64,000 nt of DNA, taken from assembly GCF_900129405.1 (NCBI RefSeq), contig NZ_FQVQ01000007.1, positions 1 to 64,000 on the forward strand, in the 5' to 3' direction. Made by a program: the position numbers and the translations under genes. This document shows, one piece after another, positions 31,766-41,298 of the stretch. This DNA is from Flavobacterium fontis (GTDB lineage: Bacteria; Bacteroidota; Bacteroidia; Flavobacteriales; Flavobacteriaceae). The notes beneath the pieces were generated by a model, which did no database searches, was not told the origin of the DNA, and saw only the letters and a program-made list of their open reading frames with translations. The first letter of the stretch is position 1, and each line of letters starts with the position of its first letter.

Positions 31766-31893
31766 GGTGTTGTGTTTAAAAATTGAACAATAGAAAAAAA
31801 ATAGGGGTACTTTTTACGAATGCGTTACCCTTTCGCAAAAATACAAAGGTTTTGGTGATAATTAAGGAATCGGGAAATAAACTTAAGACGGGT

Positions 31894-32280
31894 TTAATTC
31901 AAAGCATAAGGGGCGTTTAAGCGGAACCCTGGAACAATAACTCGAAAGTTCTTAGTGGTCGTAAAATTGACCATGGTAAACCAACCCCGCATGGCTCCGT
32001 GGGGCGAGGAAAGTAAGCATCCCGAAGAATAGGTGTGGGTTTCCCCCGGTTTTAATACGGGTTTTTTACCAATAACGCCCTCGCCATCGACCGTTTCTAA
32101 GTCGTTGAGGGAATCAAAAATTTCCCAATGACGGGACAACAATTGTACCGAGTCTTTACTGTGATTTTCAATGGTAATTTCATACGAAAAGGCATAGTGC
32201 AGCTTGTAATTTTTGAAGTACGTACCTTCAAAATTTGTGCTGACTGAAATCTTTATGCCTTTGGTGATTTGGGTAACCAT
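31894..32280 (-). CDS. apaG: ApaG-domain protein
   Basis: 128 residues, the standard length. It has an immunoglobulin-like beta-sandwich fold; motifs YAFSYEITIENHSKDSVQLL, RHWEIFDS and the Gly-rich VIGKKPVLKPGETHTYSSGC are those of ApaG. The biochemical role is unclear; it was once linked to Co/Mg homeostasis. About 70 bases downstream of the T9SS plug protein gene and in the same direction, so possibly co-transcribed. Confidence 0.92.
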   Translation of the reverse strand: MVTQITKGIKISVSTNFEGTYFKNYKLHYAFSYEITIENHSKDSVQLLSRHWEIFDSLNDLETVDGEGVIGKKPVLKPGETHTYSSGCLLSSPHGAMRGWFTMVNFTTTKNFRVIVPGFRLNAPYALN

Positions 32281-32349
32281 AACCTCGTTTTAGTGACGTA
32301 AAGTTAAAAAAAATATGTAATAGTCAACGAATTACCTGTTAAAGTATCA

Positions 32350-33597
32350 TTAATTGATAATGTCGACCGAAGAGGCAATTCCTTTTCCAATGACCCGATC
32401 ATAGCGTTGGTTGTTTTCCCGGTAATAGACCAAAACCATGTAGTCATTTTCGGTTTCAAAGAAATTCCCATCGAGCGCATTTTCTTCATCGATAATACCA
32501 CGACTGTCTGCAATAGTGTAGCTATAGTTGGTAAAACCTTGCTTGATCATCACGGCCTTCTCGTATATTTTTTTCTTTTCATTGTACTCCATTTTGTACT
32601 CGTCGTTGAGGGCAAAATTGTTGAACATTCCCGTAATGTAAATGTTCTTATTGGCAAAGAAGGCAGGCGCCGACAACGAAAAATACACCCAAGCATAATC
32701 CGCTTCTATCTCTGAATTGGCTGCATTAACATTGTTGACCATGAAGTTTCCGTTTTTGTCAGGCCAAAAAGTGTAGGGTTTGTTGCCTCGCGCTTCATTG
32801 GTGTATAAATAGCAATTGTATAAACCGCCGTTGGTATCAATTCGAGCGATAGAGTTATTGGCCGCTTGAATAATTTTGTTTTCTAAAAACAAATATTCGT
32901 TGCCTCCCCAAAATTGAGTCTCCGCATCGTACTTGTAAATCAAATCATTCCCCACTGTAAACATGGGACGGATATTCGTTTTTGCATTATTGAATTTGCC
33001 GTTTTGAAGCAGCATTACTTTGACATTTTGCAACGGACTCTGGAAGGTAATCGAACCCGAACGAACGGCAAAATCAAGGTTGTGTTTGTGCGGAGCATCT
33101 TCATTACGGCGGGCGCGTTTTACTTGAACGGGTACCGAAACTAGATTTTCATACAATACAAATTTGCGCGAAAAAACCACTTCACGGTCTTCGTTCAAAA
33201 TACTAATCATGTAGTTGCCGCTTACCTTAATTTGGGTAAACTTGTTGGGAAATCCGATGCGGTAGTGCGAATAGATTTGCAAACAATTGAGCGAGTTGGT
33301 GTACTCGATAATGCGTTGGTCGTTGAAACCATTCAGATATTCGTTGATGGTGAGTTGTGAAGGTTTCCAATCGTAATCACAATGCGTGATGCGATAATAG
33401 TAGTTGTCTTCCGAGCCGTGTAAATCGTCGAATTGCAATTGAAATTCGTCGCCCAACTGAAAGACGGGGACTTTATTCAGCCCATTTTGGATAAAAGAAA
33501 CCGTTTTGATGTAATAGGGTGGAAGTACTTCTTTCTCTTGCGTCCAGCCCCAACAAAAACAAAGGTGTAATCCGAACAGCCAAAATAGATTGCGCAT
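32350..33597 (-). CDS. Type IX secretion system plug protein (formerly DUF5103)
   Basis: 415 residues, signal peptide LFWLFGLHLCFCWGWTQ. The sequence HCDYDWKPSQLTINEYLNGF and YRIGFPNKFTQIKVSGNY match the DUF5103/T9SS plug family as I know it; members close the SprA translocon channel when no cargo is present. The C-terminal part is beta-sandwich rich. Located in the periplasm at the outer membrane. The secreted lipase encoded nearby is a plausible T9SS client. A TATCTTTA box at 33617-33624 is near-consensus. Confidence 0.85.
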   Translation of the reverse strand: MRNLFWLFGLHLCFCWGWTQEKEVLPPYYIKTVSFIQNGLNKVPVFQLGDEFQLQFDDLHGSEDNYYYRITHCDYDWKPSQLTINEYLNGFNDQRIIEYTNSLNCLQIYSHYRIGFPNKFTQIKVSGNYMISILNEDREVVFSRKFVLYENLVSVPVQVKRARRNEDAPHKHNLDFAVRSGSITFQSPLQNVKVMLLQNGKFNNAKTNIRPMFTVGNDLIYKYDAETQFWGGNEYLFLENKIIQAANNSIARIDTNGGLYNCYLYTNEARGNKPYTFWPDKNGNFMVNNVNAANSEIEADYAWVYFSLSAPAFFANKNIYITGMFNNFALNDEYKMEYNEKKKIYEKAVMIKQGFTNYSYTIADSRGIIDEENALDGNFFETENDYMVLVYYRENNQRYDRVIGKGIASSVDIIN

Positions 33598-33649
33598 ATT
33601 TCTTGGTTTAGTTTCGTAAAGATACTAAACTCGCGAAAACAATGCCAAA

Positions 33650-34423
33650 TTATTTAAAACAAACCGGAATGATCTCTCCCGGTGCTAAACAATAGCGTTC
33701 TACTTCTTCGGGCGTTAGTTTTTCGGTATAACGCTCTTCAACTACAGTAAATCCAATGCGGCGAAGTTGGTCAAAATAATCCCGGCCATACACGCGCACA
33801 TGGTCGTATTGACCAAATATTTTTGCCCGTTCTTTAGGGTCTGTAATGCTGTCATCCGAAAAGGTAGTGGCCCTATTGAGGTCCTGCGGAATTTGAAAAA
33901 TCCCCATCCCGCCCGGTTTTAACACGCGATACAATTCTTGCATGGCTTTGGTATCATCCGGAATATGTTCCAACACATGGTTACAAAAGATGATATCGTA
34001 CGTATTATCGTCAAAAGGTAAGTTGCAAATATCCGCTTTGATGTCGGCGAGTGGCGACAGTAAGTCGGTGGTGGTATAATCAATATTGGCTTGTTTTTTA
34101 AAACGCTTGTAAAACTCTTGTTCGGGCGCAAAATGCAATACGCGCTTTTTTTCTGTTGCGGTAAAAAAATCGGTTTCCCGTTGCAAATACAACCACAACA
34201 AACGATGACGCTCCAGCGATAAGGTGCTCGGCGAAAGGACATTGTTGCGTTGTGACCCATAGCCGTAGGGTAAAAATAGGCGAAAGCTCTTGCCATCAAT
34301 GGGGTCGGTAAAACGATTTCCGCTCAATACGAAGGCCAAAATCGGGCGCACCACGATACTCAACCGAATTAACAAGGGGCGAGGTATGGTGTTGAGTATA
34401 AACTTGAATGTTTTTTTGATCAT
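33650..34423 (-). CDS. SAM-dependent class I methyltransferase
   Basis: 257 residues. Methyltransf_11-type motifs: VLHFAPEQEFYKRF (motif I variant), DICNLPFDDNTYDIIFCNHV, LEHIPDDTKAMQELYRVLKP. The N-terminus has a membrane-proximal hydrophobic stretch (LIRLSIVVRPILAFVL). Substrate unknown; similar proteins occur near cell-envelope polysaccharide genes. The first four bases overlap the stop of map (ATGA), so the two are translationally coupled. Confidence 0.8.
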   Translation of the reverse strand: MIKKTFKFILNTIPRPLLIRLSIVVRPILAFVLSGNRFTDPIDGKSFRLFLPYGYGSQRNNVLSPSTLSLERHRLLWLYLQRETDFFTATEKKRVLHFAPEQEFYKRFKKQANIDYTTTDLLSPLADIKADICNLPFDDNTYDIIFCNHVLEHIPDDTKAMQELYRVLKPGGMGIFQIPQDLNRATTFSDDSITDPKERAKIFGQYDHVRVYGRDYFDQLRRIGFTVVEERYTEKLTPEEVERYCLAPGEIIPVCFK

Positions 34424-35238
34424 ACTACCAAACGGGTTTTACGGAATTCATCCTCCTCATTACTTTCAATGCCCAAGGCTTGATAGACGTATTGAAAGGT
34501 AGAAAGCAATTCGGGTTTTCCATCAATTAAGGCGACATTATGTTCAAAATGCGCACTCGGTTTTCCGTCGGCGGTCAAAATCGTCCAACCGTCTTTCAAT
34601 TGCTTGATGTTTTTTGTCCCCATATTGATCATCGGCTCAATAGCCACCACCATGCCTTCCACAAACAATTTTCCGCGACCGCGTTTACCGTAATTTGGCA
34701 TTTCGGGTTCTTCGTGCATTTTTCGTCCCAAACCATGGCCCACCAACTCACGAACCACACCATACCCGTGACTTTCACAGTATTTCTGAATGGCATTTCC
34801 TACATCTTCTACACGATTGCCCGCACGAAATTCACGAATGCCTACATACAAACTTTCCTTGGTTACTTGCAGCAATTTTTTGACTTCAGGCGCTACTTCA
34901 CCAATTTCAAAACTATAGGCATGATCGCCGTAAAATCCATTTTTAAGCACCCCACAGTCTACCGAAATCACATCGCCCTCTTCCAAGGGTTTGTTGCTCG
35001 GAATCCCATGAACCACTTGGGCATTCGGACTCACGCACAGGGTGTTTGGAAAACCATACATGCCCAAAAATCCGGGTTCAGCTCCATGATCACGGATAAA
35101 TTCTTCGGCGAGTTTGTCCAACTGTAAGGTGGTCACCCCAGGTTGAATGACTTTGGCTATTTCCCCTAAGGTTTTGGAAACCAGCAATGCACTTTCGCGC
35201 ATGATTTCGATTTCTTCACGGGTTTTGGGTTGAATCAT
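34420..35238 (-). CDS. map: Type I methionine aminopeptidase
   Basis: The start at 35238 (MIQPKTREEIEIMRESALLV) is preferred to a start seven codons upstream. 272 residues. It removes the initiator Met from nascent proteins. Metal ligands are visible: Asp in VISVDCGVLKNGFYGD and DHAY, His in GHGLGRKMHEEPEMPN, Glu in VAIEPMI, and Glu in HFEHNVAL. Unusually it is not in a ribosomal protein operon here but coupled to a methyltransferase gene. Confidence 0.95.
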   Translation of the reverse strand: MIQPKTREEIEIMRESALLVSKTLGEIAKVIQPGVTTLQLDKLAEEFIRDHGAEPGFLGMYGFPNTLCVSPNAQVVHGIPSNKPLEEGDVISVDCGVLKNGFYGDHAYSFEIGEVAPEVKKLLQVTKESLYVGIREFRAGNRVEDVGNAIQKYCESHGYGVVRELVGHGLGRKMHEEPEMPNYGKRGRGKLFVEGMVVAIEPMINMGTKNIKQLKDGWTILTADGKPSAHFEHNVALIDGKPELLSTFQYVYQALGIESNEEDEFRKTRLVV

Positions 35239-35376
35239 AACTAAAAAATGAGACCGCAAAAGTAGGTATTTTTTTTGGAAAAATTACGGCAGTTCACCCC
35301 GTCCTTCGCTCGGTTACAAGGGCTCTTTTCTGAAGTTGGAATGAGAAATATCATATTTTTTTGGCACAACGCACCC

Positions 35377-35384
35377 TACCTTTG
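35377..35384 (+). promoter_or_regulatory. Bacteroidota -7 box of the CoA-transferase gene
   Basis: TACCTTTG matches TAnnTTTG, 20 bases before the ATG. No well-spaced TTG is present upstream. Confidence 0.5.
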
Positions 35385-35404
35385 ATGCAATAATTGAAAT
35401 AGGT

Positions 35405-36679
35405 ATGCGTAAATATGTAACGGCCGCCGAAGCGGTCAAAGTAGTTAAATCAGGCGATCGCGTGTATTTGCAGGCGGCCGCAGCAGCTCCAACCGAATTG
35501 ACCAATGCTTTAAGCGACAGGGCTTCGGAATTGCGTAATGTTGAGATATGTCATTTGCACACCGAGGGCGAAGCGCGGTATGCGCATCCCGATTTGGCCG
35601 AGAGTTTTCATGTGAATTCTTTCTTTATTGGGGCCAATGTGCGTCATACACTAAAAGCAGGTAACGGTTCGTACACGCCAGTTTTTTTAAGTGAATTGCC
35701 TCTTTTGTTTCGAAAAAATGTGATTCCGATTGATGTCGCTTTCATCCATGTTTCACCACCCGATTTGCACGGGTATTGTTCACTTGGGGTCTCGGTTGAA
35801 GCTACAGTAGCGGCTATTGAGAATGCCAAAATTGTCATTGCGCAAGTCAATCCCAAGATGCCCCGTACTTTTGGGGATGGTATTCTTCACGTCTCTGAAA
35901 TTGATTATTTAGTCGAAGTAGATACGCCTATTTATGCGCATGCGGTTGAATCGCCTTCTCCCGAGGAAGAAAAGATTGGGTCCTACATCGCCTCTTTGAT
36001 TGAAGATCGCAGTACGTTGCAAATGGGAATTGGTTCGATCCCCAACGCAGCTTTAAAACAGTTGATTCATCACAAAGATTTAGGCTTACACACCGAAATG
36101 TTTTCCGATGGGGTGATTGATTTGATCGAAAAAGAAGTGATTACGTGCAAGTACAAAGGAACCCTTCGCGGACGGGTGTTGGCTACGTTTTTAATCGGTT
36201 CCCAACGCTTGTATGATTTTGTACACGACAACCCTTTTATCGAAATGAAAGAGTCTTCGATGGTGAATGATACGGCACGCATTCGAAAGAATCCCAATAT
36301 GGTTGCCATCAATTCGGCTATTGAAGTCGATGTAACGGGACAAGTTTGCGCCGACTCAATAGGACCACGCATGTACTCTGGCGTGGGCGGTCAAATGGAT
36401 TTTATCCGAGGGGCTTCCTTGAGTCCAGGGGGTAAAGCAATTATTGCGCTTCCCTCCATAACCAAACGCGGCGAAAGTCGTATTGTACCTTTCCTCAAAC
36501 AAGGCGCCGGCGTAGTGACTACCCGAGCACACATCCATTATGTTATTACCGAATATGGCATTGCGGACTTGTACGGTAAAACATTGAAGCAACGGGCCGA
36601 TGCCTTGGTTCGGATCGCCCATCCTACCCATCAAGAGGCCATCGAGCGAGGCTATTATGAAATGGTTCAACAGGGATAA
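35405..36679 (+). CDS. Acetyl-CoA hydrolase/transferase family (4-hydroxybutyrate CoA-transferase-like)
   Basis: 424 residues, a family I CoA-transferase. Recognisable blocks: VYLQAAAAAPTELTNALSDR, FIHVSPPDLHGYCSLGVSVE, LQMGIGSIPNAAL, and the catalytic-Glu region LHTEMFSDGVIDL; YSGVGGQMDFIRGA near the C-terminus is typical. It moves CoA between acyl-CoA and acetate or a hydroxyacid; exact substrate not assignable from sequence. Monocistronic, with its own promoter box and terminator. Confidence 0.88.
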   Translation: MRKYVTAAEAVKVVKSGDRVYLQAAAAAPTELTNALSDRASELRNVEICHLHTEGEARYAHPDLAESFHVNSFFIGANVRHTLKAGNGSYTPVFLSELPLLFRKNVIPIDVAFIHVSPPDLHGYCSLGVSVEATVAAIENAKIVIAQVNPKMPRTFGDGILHVSEIDYLVEVDTPIYAHAVESPSPEEEKIGSYIASLIEDRSTLQMGIGSIPNAALKQLIHHKDLGLHTEMFSDGVIDLIEKEVITCKYKGTLRGRVLATFLIGSQRLYDFVHDNPFIEMKESSMVNDTARIRKNPNMVAINSAIEVDVTGQVCADSIGPRMYSGVGGQMDFIRGASLSPGGKAIIALPSITKRGESRIVPFLKQGAGVVTTRAHIHYVITEYGIADLYGKTLKQRADALVRIAHPTHQEAIERGYYEMVQQG

Positions 36680-36684
36680 AAAAG

Positions 36685-36710
36685 AAAAACGCCAATAAAG
36701 GCGTTTTTTT
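36685..36710. terminator. Terminator between CoA-transferase and tolC-like genes
   Basis: AAAAACGCC, loop AATAAA, GGCGTTTTTTT. A/T tracts on both sides suit the two convergent transcripts. Confidence 0.85.
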
Positions 36711-36741
36711 ATGCTATAACTTTAGGTATTGATTTTTTCCG

Positions 36742-38124
36742 TTACTCGGGTTGCGCCATGATGCGGAAGAGTTCGGCATTGGAAATCAGGTAGCGGTTGT
36801 TCAAAGCAATCGCTGATAATTGGGCGGTGACCAAATTGTTTTCGCGTGAATTTAGCAAGAAAATAGAACTCTCTCCAAAAGAGAATAAACGTTCCTCCGA
36901 TTGCAACATGACTTGATAATCATTGACCAACTGATTGGTTAACAATCCTTGTTCGAGCAAAGAATTCAATTCGGTTTGTTGCGCTTTGACCTTGTTGCCC
37001 AATTGAACACGTTCCAAGTTGAGGTCAAATTGAGCGTCTTGTACTTTGAATTTGGCCAATTTCAAACTACCGCGTTCCTTGCGTAAAAAGAGCGGGAAAG
37101 AAAAGTTGACGCCTATTTTGTAATTCTCAAAATCCCGATTGTTCCAAGCACTAGGCTCCGAAAGGTAATGATACCCCACATTGGCTTTGGGCAAAAGCAT
37201 ATTGGCCTTTAACTTTCGGTCGATTTCAAGCAGATTGACTTTGCTTTCTAAAGCGGTGATTTTAGGGTGGTTATTCAAACTAACGTCACCCGCCATCAAA
37301 GCGTTGGTGCGTAGGGTTTCCTGAATGGTTTTTTCCAATTCGGGTTCGGGAATCATCGTGTCTTGTAACTCCATCGGAATATTGTTTTCCAACCAGAGGA
37401 AGTTGGACAATTCCAGTTTGGCTTTGACCAATTTCAGTTGGGATTCGGTGAGGCTTAGTTTGCGATTGCGCACGATAATACCAGCCTCTACACTGTCGAT
37501 GGCGGGTTTGTCTCCGTTGCGAATCAAACCGCTTATCCCTTTGAATCGAATCTCTGCATTGGTCAAATAAGTCTTATACAATTGGACTTCGTCATAGGTT
37601 CGTTTCCAATTGAAATAAGCTACCGAAGCATCATAAAGCACCTGTACCGCTTCCAATTGACGCTCGGCGTTACCTAGGTTGATTTGAATTTTTGCCTTAC
37701 GCAAATCGGCCATTCGTTGGTTGATCCAAAGTCCTTGCCCCAGCGGAACCGTCACTCCAAAGGAAGTCAGTCCTTGATTGGGCAATGTATTTTCGGGGTT
37801 GACAAAAATCCCTTCGCTGTTGTCAAAACCAGCTTTGACTTCGATACCGTACCAGGTTGGAATTTTAAAACTGCTATTCAACAGCGAGAAGTATTCCTTT
37901 CCCTTGAATTGTTTCGAATCAAAGTCCACTTCTATTTTGGGGTCAAATGCACCCCGTGCCATCATTAAATTGGCTTGGGCATTGCTGATATTTAAATCGG
38001 CGCTTTTTACCCGTGGATGAAATTTTTTCACATATCCCAAATACTCGTTGTAGGTGAGAATGTTTGATTCTACATTCTGACCCCAAACGGGTATCGTGAT
38101 GAGGAAGAAAAGTATTTTTTTCAT
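36742..38124 (-). CDS. TolC-family outer-membrane efflux protein
   Basis: The start at 38124 (MKKILFFLITIPVWGQ) gives a signal peptide; the longer frame to 38247 translates a repeat element. 460 residues. TolC-type heptad-rich helices (ISNAQANLMMARGAFDPKIE; LKANMLLPKANVGYHYLSEP) and two internal repeats. It would form the trimeric outer-membrane channel for the ABC/HlyD pair encoded upstream. A 138-base gap with a structured repeat separates it from the adaptor gene, unlike the tight spacing of the others. Confidence 0.88.
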   Translation of the reverse strand: MKKILFFLITIPVWGQNVESNILTYNEYLGYVKKFHPRVKSADLNISNAQANLMMARGAFDPKIEVDFDSKQFKGKEYFSLLNSSFKIPTWYGIEVKAGFDNSEGIFVNPENTLPNQGLTSFGVTVPLGQGLWINQRMADLRKAKIQINLGNAERQLEAVQVLYDASVAYFNWKRTYDEVQLYKTYLTNAEIRFKGISGLIRNGDKPAIDSVEAGIIVRNRKLSLTESQLKLVKAKLELSNFLWLENNIPMELQDTMIPEPELEKTIQETLRTNALMAGDVSLNNHPKITALESKVNLLEIDRKLKANMLLPKANVGYHYLSEPSAWNNRDFENYKIGVNFSFPLFLRKERGSLKLAKFKVQDAQFDLNLERVQLGNKVKAQQTELNSLLEQGLLTNQLVNDYQVMLQSEERLFSFGESSIFLLNSRENNLVTAQLSAIALNNRYLISNAELFRIMAQPE

Positions 38125-38262
38125 ATGTTTCAAGTAGGCCTGAAGCCTGAATTTTTTAACCCTGATTGCCGTGAAAATCCCGTGGCCGTTGCCAAACGGC
38201 TGCGGATTGTAACAGAAAGCAGGAACTACGATGGCCGGGAAGCCCAAGCCATTCGTTCCGTG
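38125..38262 (-). other. Structured intergenic repeat between tolC-like and hlyD-like genes
   Basis: In the minus sense GCTTTCTGTTACAATCCGCA, then GCCGTTTGGCAACGGC (a perfect CCGTTTGGCAACGG-type hairpin) and CACGGGATTTTCACGGCAAT. It belongs to the same kind of Bacteroidota intergenic element as 24486-24618. Inside an operon it could alter relative expression of the two flanking genes. Confidence 0.5.
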
Positions 38263-39627
38263 TTATTTTCCTTTGCCATCTGTTTTTGATTCCCCTTTGT
38301 TACCGCCTTTGGGTTGGTAATAGTTGGGTGGGAATCCGTTGAGTGTTCGCCAGATTTCATACCAAACGGGGACATTGTTTAACAAGGCCAAGGTTTGCGC
38401 TCCTGAACCAATGCTGATTTGTTTCGGCCAAGCTTGATCTTCGGGGTCGGGTGCAATCAATACGCGGAATTTTCCGTTACTGCTGATGAAATTCTCCACA
38501 GCGACAATGCGGCCTCCAAAGGTTCCATACGACATGTTTGGCCAGCCCGAGAAGATGATAGTGGGCCAACCGTCGAACCAGATACGTACGCGTTCGCCTT
38601 TATGAATAAGGGGAATATCGTTGGGACTCACATAGGTTTCTACGGCAATGTCGTATTTGGCCGGCATGATACTTACGATTTCAGTTCCTTCTTTGATGGT
38701 TTCCCCGAGTCCCGATTTTAAGGCGCGGTTTACATAACCATTTTGTGGGGCAGTAATGTAATACAGACCGTTACGAATGCGATAATTGGTGTATTGATTT
38801 TTGAGTTTGTTGACTTGGGCTTCGGTGTCAAACTGATTGCTCATGGCCGTAAAGCGATCGCTTCGTGCTTTGGAGGCTTTCTCAGCATATTCGGCTCCGA
38901 TACGATTGATTTCGACGCGGGTGTTGATTAACTCGTTTTTACTGGCCAAAAATTTGTTTTCTTGGGTGATGATTTTAGCTTCTACTTCCTGTAATTTCAA
39001 GCGTTTCTCTTCCACATCGGTCAACGGTTTTAACCCTTCTTTATTTAAAGTCACCGCCCGGTTGAATTGGGTGTTGGCAATTTTTAGTTGGGTTTTAACC
39101 GCTTCCAAGTCCATGCTATCACTTTGAACTTTAAGCAGTGCTTGACGAATTTTGTTTTGGGCTTGTTGTAATTTCAAATTCCGCTCACTTTCGATGGCTT
39201 GAATTTGGGTACCCAGCGTGACTACTTTATCGCCGTAGGATTCACCCGCCATAGCTTTGGCTTCCATTTGACTTTTGGTGTTGTCTACCAATTCAGGGTC
39301 AAAGTAATCTTCTTTGATCTCAGAAATAAACAAAATGGTATCGCCTTTTTTTACATAGTCGCCCTCTTTGACAAACCATTTTTCAATACGTCCCGCGATG
39401 GCATTGTGCACGGTTTGGGGACGTTGGTCGGGTTTGAGCGTGGTCACTGAACCTGTTCCGCCGATGTTTTGCGTCCATGGCAAAAACAAAATGATGACGA
39501 TGATAATGGATACCCAAAGGATAATACGATTGAGTATTTTGTAATGGGGACGGTCGGCAAGATTTTTAACCGTACTGTATTGCTCAATTTTTTCGGTAAT
39601 CGGATTTTTGTCGGATAGATTAAGCAT
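38263..39627 (-). CDS. HlyD-family periplasmic adaptor (membrane fusion protein)
   Basis: 454 residues; one transmembrane helix near residues 32-50 (IILWVSIIIVIILFLPW). The biotinyl-lipoyl-like half follows (GRIEKWFVKEGDYVKKGDTI), then long coiled-coil helices (about residues 115-280) and the second half (YYITAPQNGYVNRALKSG). It bridges the ABC exporter and the TolC-like channel. The C-terminus is Gly/Lys-rich. Four bases separate it from the ABC gene. Confidence 0.9.
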   Translation of the reverse strand: MLNLSDKNPITEKIEQYSTVKNLADRPHYKILNRIILWVSIIIVIILFLPWTQNIGGTGSVTTLKPDQRPQTVHNAIAGRIEKWFVKEGDYVKKGDTILFISEIKEDYFDPELVDNTKSQMEAKAMAGESYGDKVVTLGTQIQAIESERNLKLQQAQNKIRQALLKVQSDSMDLEAVKTQLKIANTQFNRAVTLNKEGLKPLTDVEEKRLKLQEVEAKIITQENKFLASKNELINTRVEINRIGAEYAEKASKARSDRFTAMSNQFDTEAQVNKLKNQYTNYRIRNGLYYITAPQNGYVNRALKSGLGETIKEGTEIVSIMPAKYDIAVETYVSPNDIPLIHKGERVRIWFDGWPTIIFSGWPNMSYGTFGGRIVAVENFISSNGKFRVLIAPDPEDQAWPKQISIGSGAQTLALLNNVPVWYEIWRTLNGFPPNYYQPKGGNKGESKTDGKGK

Positions 39628-39631
39628 GGGG

Positions 39632-41296
39632 TTATTGCGTTATATCGTTACTAATTTTACCTTCAGTGATTTGGATAATGCGGCTGCATTTTTGTTTCCA
39701 ATACGGATTTTTAGAGGTCACAATCAAGGTCCAAGGATGCTTTGAATCGGTTAAGAAATCGATGATTTTAAGCGCGGCATCGTCATCCATTTTGTCCAAA
39801 GGATCTTCATAAAATAAAATCTTCGGTTGGGTAACAATACTGCGAGCCAATAAGATTTTTTGCGCATTGGAAGACGATAATTGACGGCCCTCCGGATAAA
39901 TCATGGTGTCTAAACCTTCGGGAAGTGATTTGATAAAGCTCCCCAATCCCACACTGTCGATAGCCCATTTCACTTGTTCATCGGAAACGTGGGCGTTTTT
40001 AAAGGTGATGTTTTCTAAAATCGTACCTTCAAAAGGCGTTTCATCGTGCAAAATGGTGCCAATATGCAAACGGAATTGGTTGATGTCGACTTTGCGGTAG
40101 GTGTCGTCGTTGATTGAAAACGAACCCGTAGTAGGTTGCATCAATCCCGAAAGAATGCGAATCAGCGTAGATTTTCCAGAGCCGTTTCGTCCGTCTAAGT
40201 AAATCTTTTCACCGGGATTAATGGTCAAATTGATGTTGGACAGCACCGAATCTGATTCGCCTGGGAATTTGAAACACAAATGATCGGTGACGATTTGAAT
40301 GTTGGTATAACAAAATTCGGGTTCTTTGGTTTCCATCTTTTCAGTATCCAATTCGACCACGTGTGCAATTTTTTCTACCGAAGTCAACACATCGTAAAAG
40401 GTTTCCAAGCCCAAGATTACTTTTTCGACCGAGTTGATGACTAAAAGAATGATAATCTCGGCGGCCACAAATTGTCCAATATTCATTTCGCGGCTAATCA
40501 CCAAGAATCCCCCGATGATTAACAACGAAGCGGTGATTAAGATTTTAAATCCAATCAATTGAATGTATTGGCGTTTGATCACATTGAAATGTTTTTCGCG
40601 GTTGACCAAGTATTCTTTAACTAAATGATCATTTTTGTCGAGCGCAAAATCAAAGTTCTCCCGACGACGGAAGCTGATGCTGTTGCGGGCAATTTCTTGC
40701 AACCATCCTACCACTTTATACTTGTATTTAGACTCTTTTAAGCTTGTATCTAGTCCTTTGCTGTAAGAAAAGCGGAAAATCGCATACAACATAAAGAGTA
40801 ACAGCAACCCAAACAAGATGAAGAACGGGTGGTACAACGAGAGTAAGATAATCCCAAATATGATTTGCAGTAAGGCAGAAGAAAAATCAATCAATAATTT
40901 GGAGGTCCCTTTTTGAATGGTGAGGGTATCAAAAAAACGGTTGGCCAATTCAGGCGGGTAGGTGTTGTACAGCGCTTCAAATTTGATTTTGGGCAAACGG
41001 TAGCTGAATTCAAACGAAGAACGGATAAAAATTTTCTGTTGTAAGTTTTCAGTGATACGCAATTGCATGACGGATAAAACGCCACCCAAGGCGACTCCAA
41101 AAACGACAATTACCACCAAAAGAATCCATGAAGCACTCACTTGCCCCGACTGGATTAAGTTGATAATGGCTTGAATACCAAGCGGAAGCGACAAGCTCAC
41201 CAATCCGGCAAAAACCGCATACAAGATGATTTGGGTCACATCTTTGCGGTCAACTTTTAACAAGCCGGTGAGGCGTTGAAGAGGGGTGGATTTCAT
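39632..41296 (-). CDS. ABC exporter with degenerate nucleotide-binding domain
   Basis: 554 residues: a six-helix exporter domain (residues 1-310) followed by an ATPase domain. Walker A is intact (LDGRNGSGKSTLIR). The other motifs deviate: the Q-loop region reads IGTILHDETPFEGTILENI without the Gln, the signature is LSSSNAQ instead of LSGGQ, Walker B is ILFYEDPLD with Glu-Asp reversed from the usual Asp-Glu, and the switch position reads IVTSKNP, lacking the His. With HlyD and TolC partners it should be a type I-like exporter. Substrate unknown; no peptidase domain. Confidence 0.85.
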   Translation of the reverse strand: MKSTPLQRLTGLLKVDRKDVTQIILYAVFAGLVSLSLPLGIQAIINLIQSGQVSASWILLVVIVVFGVALGGVLSVMQLRITENLQQKIFIRSSFEFSYRLPKIKFEALYNTYPPELANRFFDTLTIQKGTSKLLIDFSSALLQIIFGIILLSLYHPFFILFGLLLLFMLYAIFRFSYSKGLDTSLKESKYKYKVVGWLQEIARNSISFRRRENFDFALDKNDHLVKEYLVNREKHFNVIKRQYIQLIGFKILITASLLIIGGFLVISREMNIGQFVAAEIIILLVINSVEKVILGLETFYDVLTSVEKIAHVVELDTEKMETKEPEFCYTNIQIVTDHLCFKFPGESDSVLSNINLTINPGEKIYLDGRNGSGKSTLIRILSGLMQPTTGSFSINDDTYRKVDINQFRLHIGTILHDETPFEGTILENITFKNAHVSDEQVKWAIDSVGLGSFIKSLPEGLDTMIYPEGRQLSSSNAQKILLARSIVTQPKILFYEDPLDKMDDDAALKIIDFLTDSKHPWTLIVTSKNPYWKQKCSRIIQITEGKISNDITQ

Positions 41297-41298
41297 AC

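Noticed and set aside
34540..35127. Plus-strand 195-residue ORF
   Set aside because: Long shadow antisense to map, which has all metal-ligand motifs.
38125..38247. N-terminal extension of the TolC-like protein
   Set aside because: Translation of an intergenic repeat; the ATG at 38124 is followed by a proper signal peptide.
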